From contig JAOZHV010000001.1 of NCBI GenBank assembly GCA_026014725.1, positions 36,531 through 100,530 on the forward strand: DNA of 64,000 bases. Reading direction: 5' to 3'. Below are positions 42,794 through 49,450 of the stretch, piece by piece. The DNA comes from Candidatus Bathyarchaeota archaeon. Its GTDB lineage: Archaea > Thermoproteota > Bathyarchaeia > Bathyarchaeales > Bathycorpusculaceae. The position numbers were made by a program, and so were the translations under genes. Within the stretch, counting starts at the first letter, position 1; every line of letters starts with the position of its first letter. Below the pieces are notes generated by a model. That model saw nothing but the letters and a program-made list of their open reading frames with translations. It ran no database searches and was not told the origin of the DNA.

Positions 42794-43567
42794 ATGCTCT
42801 TTGGTGTAAGCCTTGCCGAAGTAGAAAACCGATTGTGTGATAATATAAAAAAAACTAAGACCATATTCCCAGAAGAGACTCGTTTGATAGAATCTGGAAT
42901 TGATTTAATGTTCAAGCTGACCACGATATCAAAGGATGTTTGTAAGGAATACCCTAGCCAACCAAACTTATACACTAACCATAATTTGTTTGTTAGAAAC
43001 AGACAACTTTTGTTGCAAGCCTATATTAGCTGTTTATCCTCATGTTATGGTTCCGAGTTCGTGATTTTAAGAACTGTTTTGGAAAACAATAATCTCATGC
43101 GATTGTTCAATAAAAAGCCTGAGTATGCCTTCGATTGGTTGCCTAAAGCACTCCAAAAAAGGTTCACAATTGATGCACAAACAAAGTATGGGAAGTCAGG
43201 CAAACATGACGAGACCTATAATCCTTTTCCAGTTGTGGGCTTGGTCTATGATGGTAAGGCGAGAAAAAAAGTCAAAAGTGATGTAAACAAGCTTTATGGT
43301 CAGCTGTGCAATTATTCGCATCCGAATTTTATGGGTTGGCAGGAGCTTGTACGGCAACAAGGTGAAGTTGAAATGATCGAAAGACTCCCAGTTTTTTCAC
43401 CTATTAACGGCGAAAAGTCTGTGGGTTTACTGCTCTTCCTGATGCAGTTAACATTCAAAAGCTATGTTGAGACCTTTAAAATGAATTTACTCGCTTTTTC
43501 GACTGATCTACATTCATGGCAGCAACAAAACAAAAAATTATTAGCTAAATTAACTCCCGAAGGATAA
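42794..43567 (+). CDS. Hypothetical protein (DUF5677-like)
   Basis: 257 residues, mostly helical. 'SCLSSCYGSEFVILRTVLEN' and 'LYGQLCNYSHPNFMGWQEL' resemble the R-x-x-x-E and S-x-x-x-H-P motifs of DUF5677/AbiV-like proteins found in defence contexts; I cannot confirm membership. Starts the accessory region, with lower G+C and different codon use from the operon before it. Confidence 0.6.
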   Translation: MLFGVSLAEVENRLCDNIKKTKTIFPEETRLIESGIDLMFKLTTISKDVCKEYPSQPNLYTNHNLFVRNRQLLLQAYISCLSSCYGSEFVILRTVLENNNLMRLFNKKPEYAFDWLPKALQKRFTIDAQTKYGKSGKHDETYNPFPVVGLVYDGKARKKVKSDVNKLYGQLCNYSHPNFMGWQELVRQQGEVEMIERLPVFSPINGEKSVGLLLFLMQLTFKSYVETFKMNLLAFSTDLHSWQQQNKKLLAKLTPEG

Positions 43568-43729
43568 CCTTTTTCCTCGGCATTGCTATAGTGGTGCGGT
43601 TGGTAGAACTATAACAAAGGCATTGTCTCCTGTGCTTTGAACATTTGTTGATTTAAGGCTTAGATACGTGTAATCCTCTTATGTACCTGTAATTAAAAAT
43701 TAAAATAGCAAATCATCTAAGAAGCTCTT

Positions 43730-43939
43730 ATGGCAACTTACCGCGAAATCCAGTTGTATGTTAAACGCAAGCATGGTTTTGTACCGAAGACTTGTTGGAT
43801 TGCTCACGTAAAGGAACTCTGTCACATTCCACTACGAAAGGCATGGAACCGCAAAGGCGAAAGACCCCACCGTTGTCCTAAAGATAAAATTGATAAAATC
43901 AAAGAAGCATTTGAACACTTTGGCATGATTGAGAGGTGA
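43730..43939 (+). CDS. Small conserved protein of unknown function
   Basis: 69 residues: 'MATYREIQLYVKRKHGFVPK' then TCWIAHVKELCHIPLRKAWN, and 'RCPKDKIDKIKEAFEHFGMI'. I recognise this as a small family scattered across bacteria and archaea, often in accessory DNA, without known function. Winged-helix-like N-terminal part. It is followed five bases later by a mini zinc ribbon. Confidence 0.75.
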   Translation: MATYREIQLYVKRKHGFVPKTCWIAHVKELCHIPLRKAWNRKGERPHRCPKDKIDKIKEAFEHFGMIER

Positions 43940-43944
43940 TTACT

Positions 43945-44049
43945 ATGTCGTTTAAATGTCCTAAGTGTAAATCAACGCTTTTTAATGTCGAAAAGCAAGG
44001 TGCAATTTACACGTTAAATGTTGGAAGAGAGATTGGCAGATTGACTTAA
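43945..44049 (+). CDS. 34-residue mini zinc-ribbon protein
   Basis: 'MSFKCPKCKSTLFNVEKQGA' followed by IYTLNVGREIGRLT. One CxxC knuckle only, so it is either half a ribbon (dimer or remnant) or a truncated gene. GAGGTGAT eight bases before ATG is an excellent ribosome-binding site, and the start is five bases after the previous stop. Confidence 0.55.
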   Translation: MSFKCPKCKSTLFNVEKQGAIYTLNVGREIGRLT

Positions 44050-44104
44050 CGGAGAGAGATTAAGACATTTCTCTTTTAGCAAGAGTTGTCCTTTCACATT
44101 TGGA

Positions 44105-44800
44105 TTATCGGTTTTTTCCGTACCAATCGTCGAATCGTAGCATGGCTCCGTTGTGGTATTCGAAGGTGACGGCGTTGTTTGTGTCTTGGGTGGTTGTGTT
44201 TGCTGGCGTTAGTTTTAGGGTTGTGTAGATGTCTTGCTGGGTGAATTGTCTGATTTTTATTTGCAGGGATATGTTGCCGTTTGTTAGGTTCATGGGTTCT
44301 ATGTGGTTGATGAGGTTTAGGGTTTGGCGCATCTCTGAAACGTATGATGCGCTGTTTTTGTAGTTCTGGTAGCGTTCAAGAAAATCTCTTGTCCAAGTCA
44401 GTAGCTTGTCTGATGGGTAGGGTGGCGAGAACGGCTTTTTTAGGTACACGCTGAAGTAGGGTTCGTGAGTGTAGGTGTCGTTTGCTTTCGTGTAGTAGAT
44501 GTCTACCCAACCAGCGTCGTCAGAGGCTTCCAACTCGTAGCGCACCAAATACAGCGGCAAATGGTTACTGCTTGCAACATCCCATTGAGGCCAGAAATGG
44601 AAATCAACCACCGCGTAATCAGTCAAGTTGATGCCGATAACATCTCTCATAAACGATAAAGACTCTTCCCGTAGCTCGTTTGGTGCCTGCGGCGGCGGAT
44701 TAGCCATAAAGGGGTCTGGACGCCAAGAGACGGCGGCAAACAGAACAGCCAGCAACAACACGACGCACCCAATCAAGAGGAATTTTCCCTTCACCCACAC
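44105..44800 (-). CDS. Secreted or membrane-anchored hypothetical protein
   Basis: 231 residues with an N-terminal hydrophobic helix (8-25, 'LLIGCVVLLLAVLFAAVSW'), then an outside domain with several N-x-S/T sites ('NLTDY', 'NDTYTHEP', 'NLTNGNIS'). No family recognised. Monocistronic. Confidence 0.65.
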   Translation of the reverse strand: MWVKGKFLLIGCVVLLLAVLFAAVSWRPDPFMANPPPQAPNELREESLSFMRDVIGINLTDYAVVDFHFWPQWDVASSNHLPLYLVRYELEASDDAGWVDIYYTKANDTYTHEPYFSVYLKKPFSPPYPSDKLLTWTRDFLERYQNYKNSASYVSEMRQTLNLINHIEPMNLTNGNISLQIKIRQFTQQDIYTTLKLTPANTTTQDTNNAVTFEYHNGAMLRFDDWYGKNR

Positions 44801-44861
44801 CTACCTCTTATTCCACCTTTAATGTGGCTAAAATTAGTATTTAATTTTGCTACAGTTCAGT

Positions 44862-45296
44862 TCACTTGCAACTTTTAGGGTTTAACGTTTTTTTGTATTC
44901 GAAAGGTCGAATGATTTTGAATTTTTTTATTTTCTTCCAATCCGTTACATCTTCAGATATTATTGTGTCCAAACCCTTGCTTTGCATGCATGCCGCATGT
45001 ACGCAGTCATAACTTACGCCTGATTCAAGCGTTAGCTTCGCAGCATCCTGCAGGGTTCTTTCCTCTATGGGTATCATGTTTATGGGTAATGAAAAAAAAG
45101 CTTCCACTGCCACAGCCGCTTTTTTGGGGTCTAATCGCGCTAACGCGCCAAGAAGCTCTATAGGAACTAGAAAACCGCAGTAAGCCTTGATTTTCAGATT
45201 TTGAATATCATCAATTATCTGTTTACACGTTTTCCCATAAACGGGGTGGGCCAGAGCGGAGTAGACAAAGATGTTTGTGTCAACGTAGTAATTCAA
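44862..45296 (-). CDS. vapC: PIN-domain toxin (VapC)
   Basis: 144-residue predicted endoribonuclease. Acidic residues at 'YYVDTNIFVYS' (D6), 'PIELLGALARL', 'SYDCVHAACMQSKGLDTIISEDVTDW' form the PIN metal site. ATG overlaps the antitoxin stop by four bases. Confidence 0.88.
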   Translation of the reverse strand: MNYYVDTNIFVYSALAHPVYGKTCKQIIDDIQNLKIKAYCGFLVPIELLGALARLDPKKAAVAVEAFFSLPINMIPIEERTLQDAAKLTLESGVSYDCVHAACMQSKGLDTIISEDVTDWKKIKKFKIIRPFEYKKTLNPKSCK

Positions 45297-45586
45297 GCCT
45301 TAGTCTTCCTCTGTTTGCTTCCATGCAGTTTTTTGGGCTCTGCTGGCGGAAGGCTGGTTTCCCAAGATTCCTCAACAAGTTTGACTGCATCAACATCTAT
45401 GGGCTCGCCGAACAGACACCAAAGCGTATCAGAGGGATTGGTGATGTGTTTGGGGGTTTCCATGATTATTTTTTTGTTTTCGGATTTAACGATGAGTTTG
45501 TCGCCGATTTTTACGCCGAGTTCAGAGCGGACGCTTTCAGGTATTGTGACTTGGTATTTTCGGGTTACTTTTACTTCTTCTTGCAT
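45293..45586 (-). CDS. vapB: AbrB/SpoVT-type antitoxin (VapB)
   Basis: 97 residues with a swapped-hairpin domain 'EEVKVTRKYQVTIPESVRSELGVKIGDKL' core at 1-45 and a C-terminal segment that would cover the PIN active site. It precedes vapC in the usual antitoxin-toxin order and should autoregulate the pair. Confidence 0.88.
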   Translation of the reverse strand: MQEEVKVTRKYQVTIPESVRSELGVKIGDKLIVKSENKKIIMETPKHITNPSDTLWCLFGEPIDVDAVKLVEESWETSLPPAEPKKLHGSKQRKTKA

Positions 45587-45995
45587 TGCACCACCATTTA
45601 AAGTAGTACCAGCGTAGTACTTAAGAATTTTGCCACCACCTTAATCACGTTTTTGCAAGGGTTCCACTTAAGAGCGTTAGGTAAAAAACCGCACAGAAAC
45701 CCAAAAGCGGTTTGCCCCTAAATATGGGGAGAGGAGAGTTTCGACAAAACAACCGAGTCTTAGTTTACTACGTACATTGGAGGGTTCCGCTCTTTGTTTA
45801 CTACGTGCATGGGGGGCTGTTGGGATGTACGTGGTGGCTTTGTGGCGATTGGCGCCATGTACGTGGTAAAAGCCGCAGTGGTTTGGTGCGTTTGCAAGCA
45901 TAATTTTAGTTGCTTTAAGTTTTTTTGCATAAAGTTAATGAGTATTAACGGTTAAGAAATTACCAAGAGCAAAAACGAATCGGAGCCTTTGAAAT
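45587..45995. other. 409-base intergenic region with nested inverted repeats
   Basis: Contains the four-copy repeat structure 45764-45870 and, at 45711-45755, a weak possible copy of the dispersed repeat (CCCCTAAATATGGGGAGAG). No convincing gene. Confidence 0.5.
45764..45870. repeat. Two nested stems built from four copies of one 14-16-base motif
   Basis: Forward copies TTTACTACGTACATTGG (45764-45780) and TTTACTACGTGCATGGG (45797-45813); inverted copies GGGATGTACGTGGTGG (45822-45837) and GCCATGTACGTGGTAAA (45854-45870). Copy 1 pairs with copy 4 over 14 bp and copy 2 with copy 3 over about 13 bp, with 16-base arms between. Any forward copy can pair with any inverted copy, so alternative folds exist. 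Confidence 0.75.
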
Positions 45996-46292
45996 TTGCA
46001 GAGGTCGCTTGACGAAGTTAAGAGCCAACTTGAAACGTTAAAGCCGACTCTTCGGAGACGGTTTAAAGTGGAGACCATAGACATTTTCGGCTCATATGCT
46101 AGGGGAGAACAAACCGAAAAAAGCGACCTAGACATTTTGGTGACTTACTCGGAGATGGTTGACCTGCTTTTAGTTGCCGAGCTTCGCAGGTATCTGCGCC
46201 GAAAGCTCCACATGAAAGTTGATGTGATTTCTAAAAAATACCTCAACAAGTACATAAAAGATCAAGTGCTACAGGAAGCCATCCCAGTTTGA
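45996..46292 (+). CDS. mntA: Minimal nucleotidyltransferase antitoxin (MntA-type)
   Basis: 98 residues with 'GSYARGEQTEKSDLDILV', an exact GS-x10-DxD nucleotidyltransferase motif, and the third acidic residue in 'MKVDVIS'. In the MntA/HepT system this enzyme modifies the tyrosine of the HEPN toxin and so silences it. TTG start. The toxin gene follows directly. Confidence 0.85.
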   Translation: MQRSLDEVKSQLETLKPTLRRRFKVETIDIFGSYARGEQTEKSDLDILVTYSEMVDLLLVAELRRYLRRKLHMKVDVISKKYLNKYIKDQVLQEAIPV

Positions 46293-46660
46293 AAAAAAAA
46301 CCACACAGAACGGAACCCTAAACTCTACTTGCAAGAAATCATAGATTTCATCAAAAAGTCCAAAGCTACATAGACGGCATGACCTATGAGGAATTTGCCA
46401 AAGACAACCGAACAATCGACGCCGTAGACTCGAATATTCGGAAAATAGGTGAAGCAGTCAGGGTTTTAGCGAAACGAAGGGCTATCAAAGACTTGTTTTA
46501 CCGTTTCCATATTCCGTATACTAATCTTTCGGATATGCGGACTGATTTAACGCATGAATATTTTGTCGTGAACATTGACTCTATTTGGAAGACCGCCCAA
46601 ACGGTGATTACCCTAAAACCGCAATTCAAAAAAGTCCTAGCCGAAATAAACAATAGCTAA
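46289..46660 (+). pseudogene. HEPN toxin (HepT-type) with two frame breaks
   Basis: An uninterrupted frame runs from ATG 46379 (93 aa) and has the RX4HXY toxin motif 'RTDLTHEY'. The family N-terminus is visible just upstream in another frame ('NPKLYLQEIIDFIKKSKA'), and 'SYIDG' leads into ATG 46379. Joining them needs one extra A in the A5 run near 46356. Joining to a start (TTG at 46289) needs one A fewer in the A9 run at 46292-46300. Both breaks lie in homopolymers: sequencing error or true decay. Confidence 0.7.
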
Positions 46661-46974
46661 CAAAATGCAACAGCCTCGCTGTTGGTGCGGTTACAAAATT
46701 ATTTTAAAAAATAACTGATTTTATCCTGTTTTTTAAACCGCAAAATTCTTTATAGGGCAGAAATGGGCTGTTTTTGCTGTTTAAATCGAGAAGGAAGCAA
46801 ACCGTGCGAGGTGAGACATGGCACAAAACCGCGGCTTTTCTGGGCGATTCATGTAAGCCCAACTCATCAGCAAGCGACGCTACCCAAAAATGCGTAGTTC
46901 ACCAACCTATTAGCAGTCTATTAGAAGCCTATTTGGAGCCTATTAGCAATTCTATGCAGAAACTATAGAGGGGT

Positions 46975-47025
46975 AGGTGAAATTACCGTTTTTCAACGCC
47001 AACAGCATGTTGAAAAATTCCACCT
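46975..47025. repeat. Inverted repeat with 9-bp perfect core
   Basis: TTTTTCAAC (46989-46997) and GTTGAAAAA (47009-47017), 11-base loop. Outer AGGTGA (46975) and TTCCACCT (47018-47025) extend the pairing imperfectly. It abuts copy D of the dispersed repeat. Confidence 0.65.
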
Positions 47026-47064
47026 TTAAATAGGGGGATAGTGTCTACCCGCAAAGCAACAAAC
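47019..47064 (+). repeat. Dispersed intergenic repeat, copy D
   Basis: TCCACCTTTAAATAGGGGGA then TAGTGTCTACCCGCAAAGCA then ACAAAC. Closest to copy A, differing at about six of 45 positions. Confidence 0.65.
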
Positions 47065-47123
47065 CCCGACCAACTCAGCTTCTATATATAGGGGGCTATA
47101 GAAAAAAATCGCAAATAAGCCGT

Positions 47124-47840
47124 CTACTGCCCTCTTACCCGCTCAAGCTTCTTCACACCAGAAGCAGAACCAACATAAACAACATCAGTCAACCCAACAA
47201 ACAACCCAGTCTCAACAACACCCGCAATCATCTTCAACGAAGCCGCCAACCCCGCAGGATCAGCAATCTCACCAAAACAACAATCCAAAACAAAATTCCC
47301 ATTATCCGAAACCACAGGACCAAGCTTCCCACTACCCACACGCAAAACAACCCCACCACCCAACTCCTCAATCTTCCGCTTAACAAGCGAAACCGCAAAC
47401 GGCAAAACCTCAACAGGCACCACCTGACCACCCTCACCCAACACACGAACACACTTACTCTCATCAGCAACAATCACATTAAACCGCGACGCAACAGCAA
47501 CAATCTTCTCCCGCACCAAAGCCGCACCCATACCCTTAATCAAACACAAATCAGGCGCAACCTGATCAGCACCATCAATCACAACATCAACCACAGGACG
47601 CTCATCCAAACTCGTAACAGGAACACCACACTCAACAGCCAACAAAAACGCCTGATAAGAAGTCGGAACACCAAAAACACGCAACCCCTCACGCCTCACA
47701 CGCTCACCCAACGCCTCAACCGCAAAAGCCGCCGTACTCCCACTCCCCAAACCCACAACAAAACCATCCTTCACACAACCAACCGCCTCCAAAGCAGCCA
47801 ACCGCTTAGCAACCTGCAACTGATTCCCCTCAACCTTCAA
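47124..47840 (-). CDS. rpiA: Ribose-5-phosphate isomerase A
   Basis: Interconverts ribose-5-phosphate and ribulose-5-phosphate. 238 residues from TTG 47840; ATG at 47882 would add 14 unlikely residues. 'VGLGSGSTAAFAVEALGERV', 'DVVIDGADQVAPDLCLIKGMGAALVREKIVA' core and 'VVPVEVLPFAV' are RpiA motifs. The start overlaps the upstream gene by 11 bases. The coding strand is extremely rich in G and T, unlike its neighbours. Confidence 0.95.
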   Translation of the reverse strand: MKVEGNQLQVAKRLAALEAVGCVKDGFVVGLGSGSTAAFAVEALGERVRREGLRVFGVPTSYQAFLLAVECGVPVTSLDERPVVDVVIDGADQVAPDLCLIKGMGAALVREKIVAVASRFNVIVADESKCVRVLGEGGQVVPVEVLPFAVSLVKRKIEELGGGVVLRVGSGKLGPVVSDNGNFVLDCCFGEIADPAGLAASLKMIAGVVETGLFVGLTDVVYVGSASGVKKLERVRGQ

Positions 47841-48576
47841 CTTCCATCTGCCCCAACCTATCCAAAACTTTTTCAACCTCACTCCTGATAGATTCTATCC
47901 GCCTTTCAGCCTCAGTTTTCTGAGTCGGCTTTTCAACTACCGCCTTGCGCTTCTTTTTGGCTTTCTCCTCACCCATAATTTCCGCCGGCTCTTCTCCCTC
48001 TTCAACCTCCTCTTCCTCCTCACTCTCAACCTGCACCTGCGCCTGCACCGGCAACTTAACAGGAACCTCCCGAATAGGCTTCACATCAATCTTAGACCGC
48101 AACTCCTCCACTTTGCTCGTTAATTCCCCAAACCGTTCACTAAAAAGCTTCATCAAATCCTCCTGCATCCCCTCAAGCTCGTGCAAAGCAATAATATTCT
48201 CATCCTTAGCAATCGACTCTTTGATAGCATTCATCCTAACCTTATAAGACGCCGCAAGCCTTTCCCGCTCCTGCTCAGTAATCTTACCCTCAGCATGCGC
48301 CTCATACAACCGCCTAATCGCATCACCCAAAATCTCACGCTCCAACTCCAAAATACGCAACTCATCCCTAGCACTTGAAGCCATAGTAGTCTGAACACTT
48401 TTAGAAATTTTAAACGGAACATGAGGAAACATCAACAATTGATCAGGTTGAGTCTGCTGCAACTTTGGCGGCTTGGGTTTACTGTTCCTGCGCATGACAA
48501 AGATAACCGTGCCCGAAGCGATGATTGCCACTAAAACTATTATTAAAATTATCGCAGGATCATCGTACCAAACCAT
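47830..48576 (-). CDS. Membrane-anchored coiled-coil protein
   Basis: 248 residues. N-terminal helix 8-28 ('AIILIIVLVAIIASGTVIFV'), then two helical segments ('DELRILELEREILGDAIRRLYEAHAEGKITEQERERL' region, and 'FGELTSKVEELRSKI'), an acidic stretch and a basic C-terminal helix. The 'LYEAHAEGKITEQERERL' part looks like a short SHOCT-like helix pair. Function unknown; translated just before rpiA. Confidence 0.7.
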   Translation of the reverse strand: MVWYDDPAIILIIVLVAIIASGTVIFVMRRNSKPKPPKLQQTQPDQLLMFPHVPFKISKSVQTTMASSARDELRILELEREILGDAIRRLYEAHAEGKITEQERERLAASYKVRMNAIKESIAKDENIIALHELEGMQEDLMKLFSERFGELTSKVEELRSKIDVKPIREVPVKLPVQAQVQVESEEEEEVEEGEEPAEIMGEEKAKKKRKAVVEKPTQKTEAERRIESIRSEVEKVLDRLGQMEVEG

Positions 48577-49045
48577 TCAAGGGGTCCTCTTGTGTATCTT
48601 GATTGCGTACCATGTATATATTAATTTTATATAATTGGTTTGTCCTGTTTTTCCAAAGTTCCCATTAATAAATAGTGAGCCAGAGTTTGTCTGTGACATG
48701 TTAGGACGATGAAAAACAGTTTTTTGATAAATGCAGTTTATAGCACACACTTCAACATGCTTTAGACAGAAAAAACCCTACAGGTTTTAAAATAGAACCA
48801 CTAATAGGCTCCAACCAGTAAGCAACCTGCCAAAACACGCGCTAACTATACTACCCTGTTTGCATGCCTACGCGCGATGCCAAAAAACCTTAAAACAAAC
48901 CGCAATTGAAGGCATGAATCGGCAGTAAGTACTACAAATTCATAAGCCTTTACTTACTTTTCACCCTTTTTTCATAGTTACAAACCAAAAGTGTGCAGTA
49001 GCAAGCGGCAATGAAGGAAAATATCCACGTTAGTGTGATTCACGG
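48577..49045. other. 469-base divergent intergenic region
   Basis: A/T-rich near 48610-48640 (TATATATTAATTTTATATAA), the probable promoter of the coiled-coil gene. At 48802-48825 the minus strand repeats TTGGAGCCTATTAG plus a near-match from 46934-46956. No gene seen. Confidence 0.45.
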
Positions 49046-49450
49046 TTGAAGAAAAGAACAAACGGAAAGAAATTTGACCAAATTTTCCTCGAATCCATAG
49101 ACGAAGCCCTTTCAGTTCTTGGAGAAAAAGCGAAAAAATCCATCTATTACCATCTAAGTAATGAATTTTTAATTCCAAAGCGTGATATCCCAAGTAGAGT
49201 TAATGATTTTTCCAGCGCCATCGAACAAATTTTCGGTGAAGCTGCCCAATACATTGAGATTTTGATTATGAAGTGTCTTCATAAGAAAGTTAAGGGCACG
49301 TATGAGTGGGATGGTCCGAAGTGGCTTGTTCCCGATTTGACGTTTGTTAAGTATGTAAATCTGATGAGAATTTCGTATGAAGACAGCGAACTAGCAGACG
49401 ATGTAGAGGTGATTTTGGATGTCGGAGAGCAAGTCGAGCAACGACTCTAA
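49046..49450 (+). CDS. NitrOD5-like small helical protein
   Basis: 134 residues: 'KKFDQIFLESIDEALSVLGE', 'KKSIYYHLSNEFLIPKRDIP' and 'FSSAIEQIFGEAAQYIEILIM'. This resembles the small NitrOD5-type domain that I associate with archaeal sensor genes; function unknown and the name is from memory. Overlaps the histidine kinase start by 32 bases, so the two are coupled. GTTGAAG start region is TTG or ATG-less; the first in-frame start is used. Confidence 0.65.
   Translation: MKKRTNGKKFDQIFLESIDEALSVLGEKAKKSIYYHLSNEFLIPKRDIPSRVNDFSSAIEQIFGEAAQYIEILIMKCLHKKVKGTYEWDGPKWLVPDLTFVKYVNLMRISYEDSELADDVEVILDVGEQVEQRL

Larger units (their letters stand above)
46661..47123. other. 463-base intergenic region with repeats and hairpins
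   Basis: Contains TGGGC/GCCCA around 46839-46861, a CTATTAG-rich block (46907-46950), an inverted repeat 46975-47025, copy D of the dispersed repeat and several runs of GGGGG. The 64-residue frame at 46774-46968 has no coding features. It may hold one or more small RNAs. Confidence 0.45.

Noticed and set aside
45764..45870. CRISPR array
   Set aside because: Four motif copies exist, but two are inverted, spacers are 8-16 bases, and no cas genes are present. No CRISPR array is visible in the window.
46774..46968. 64-residue open frame in the intergenic repeat region
   Set aside because: Composition unlike a protein and it runs through the CTATTAG repeats; more likely noncoding.
42569..47123. 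Insertion sequence or integrated virus in the accessory region
   Set aside because: No transposase, integrase or long terminal inverted repeats were found; only toxin-antitoxin genes and short repeats.
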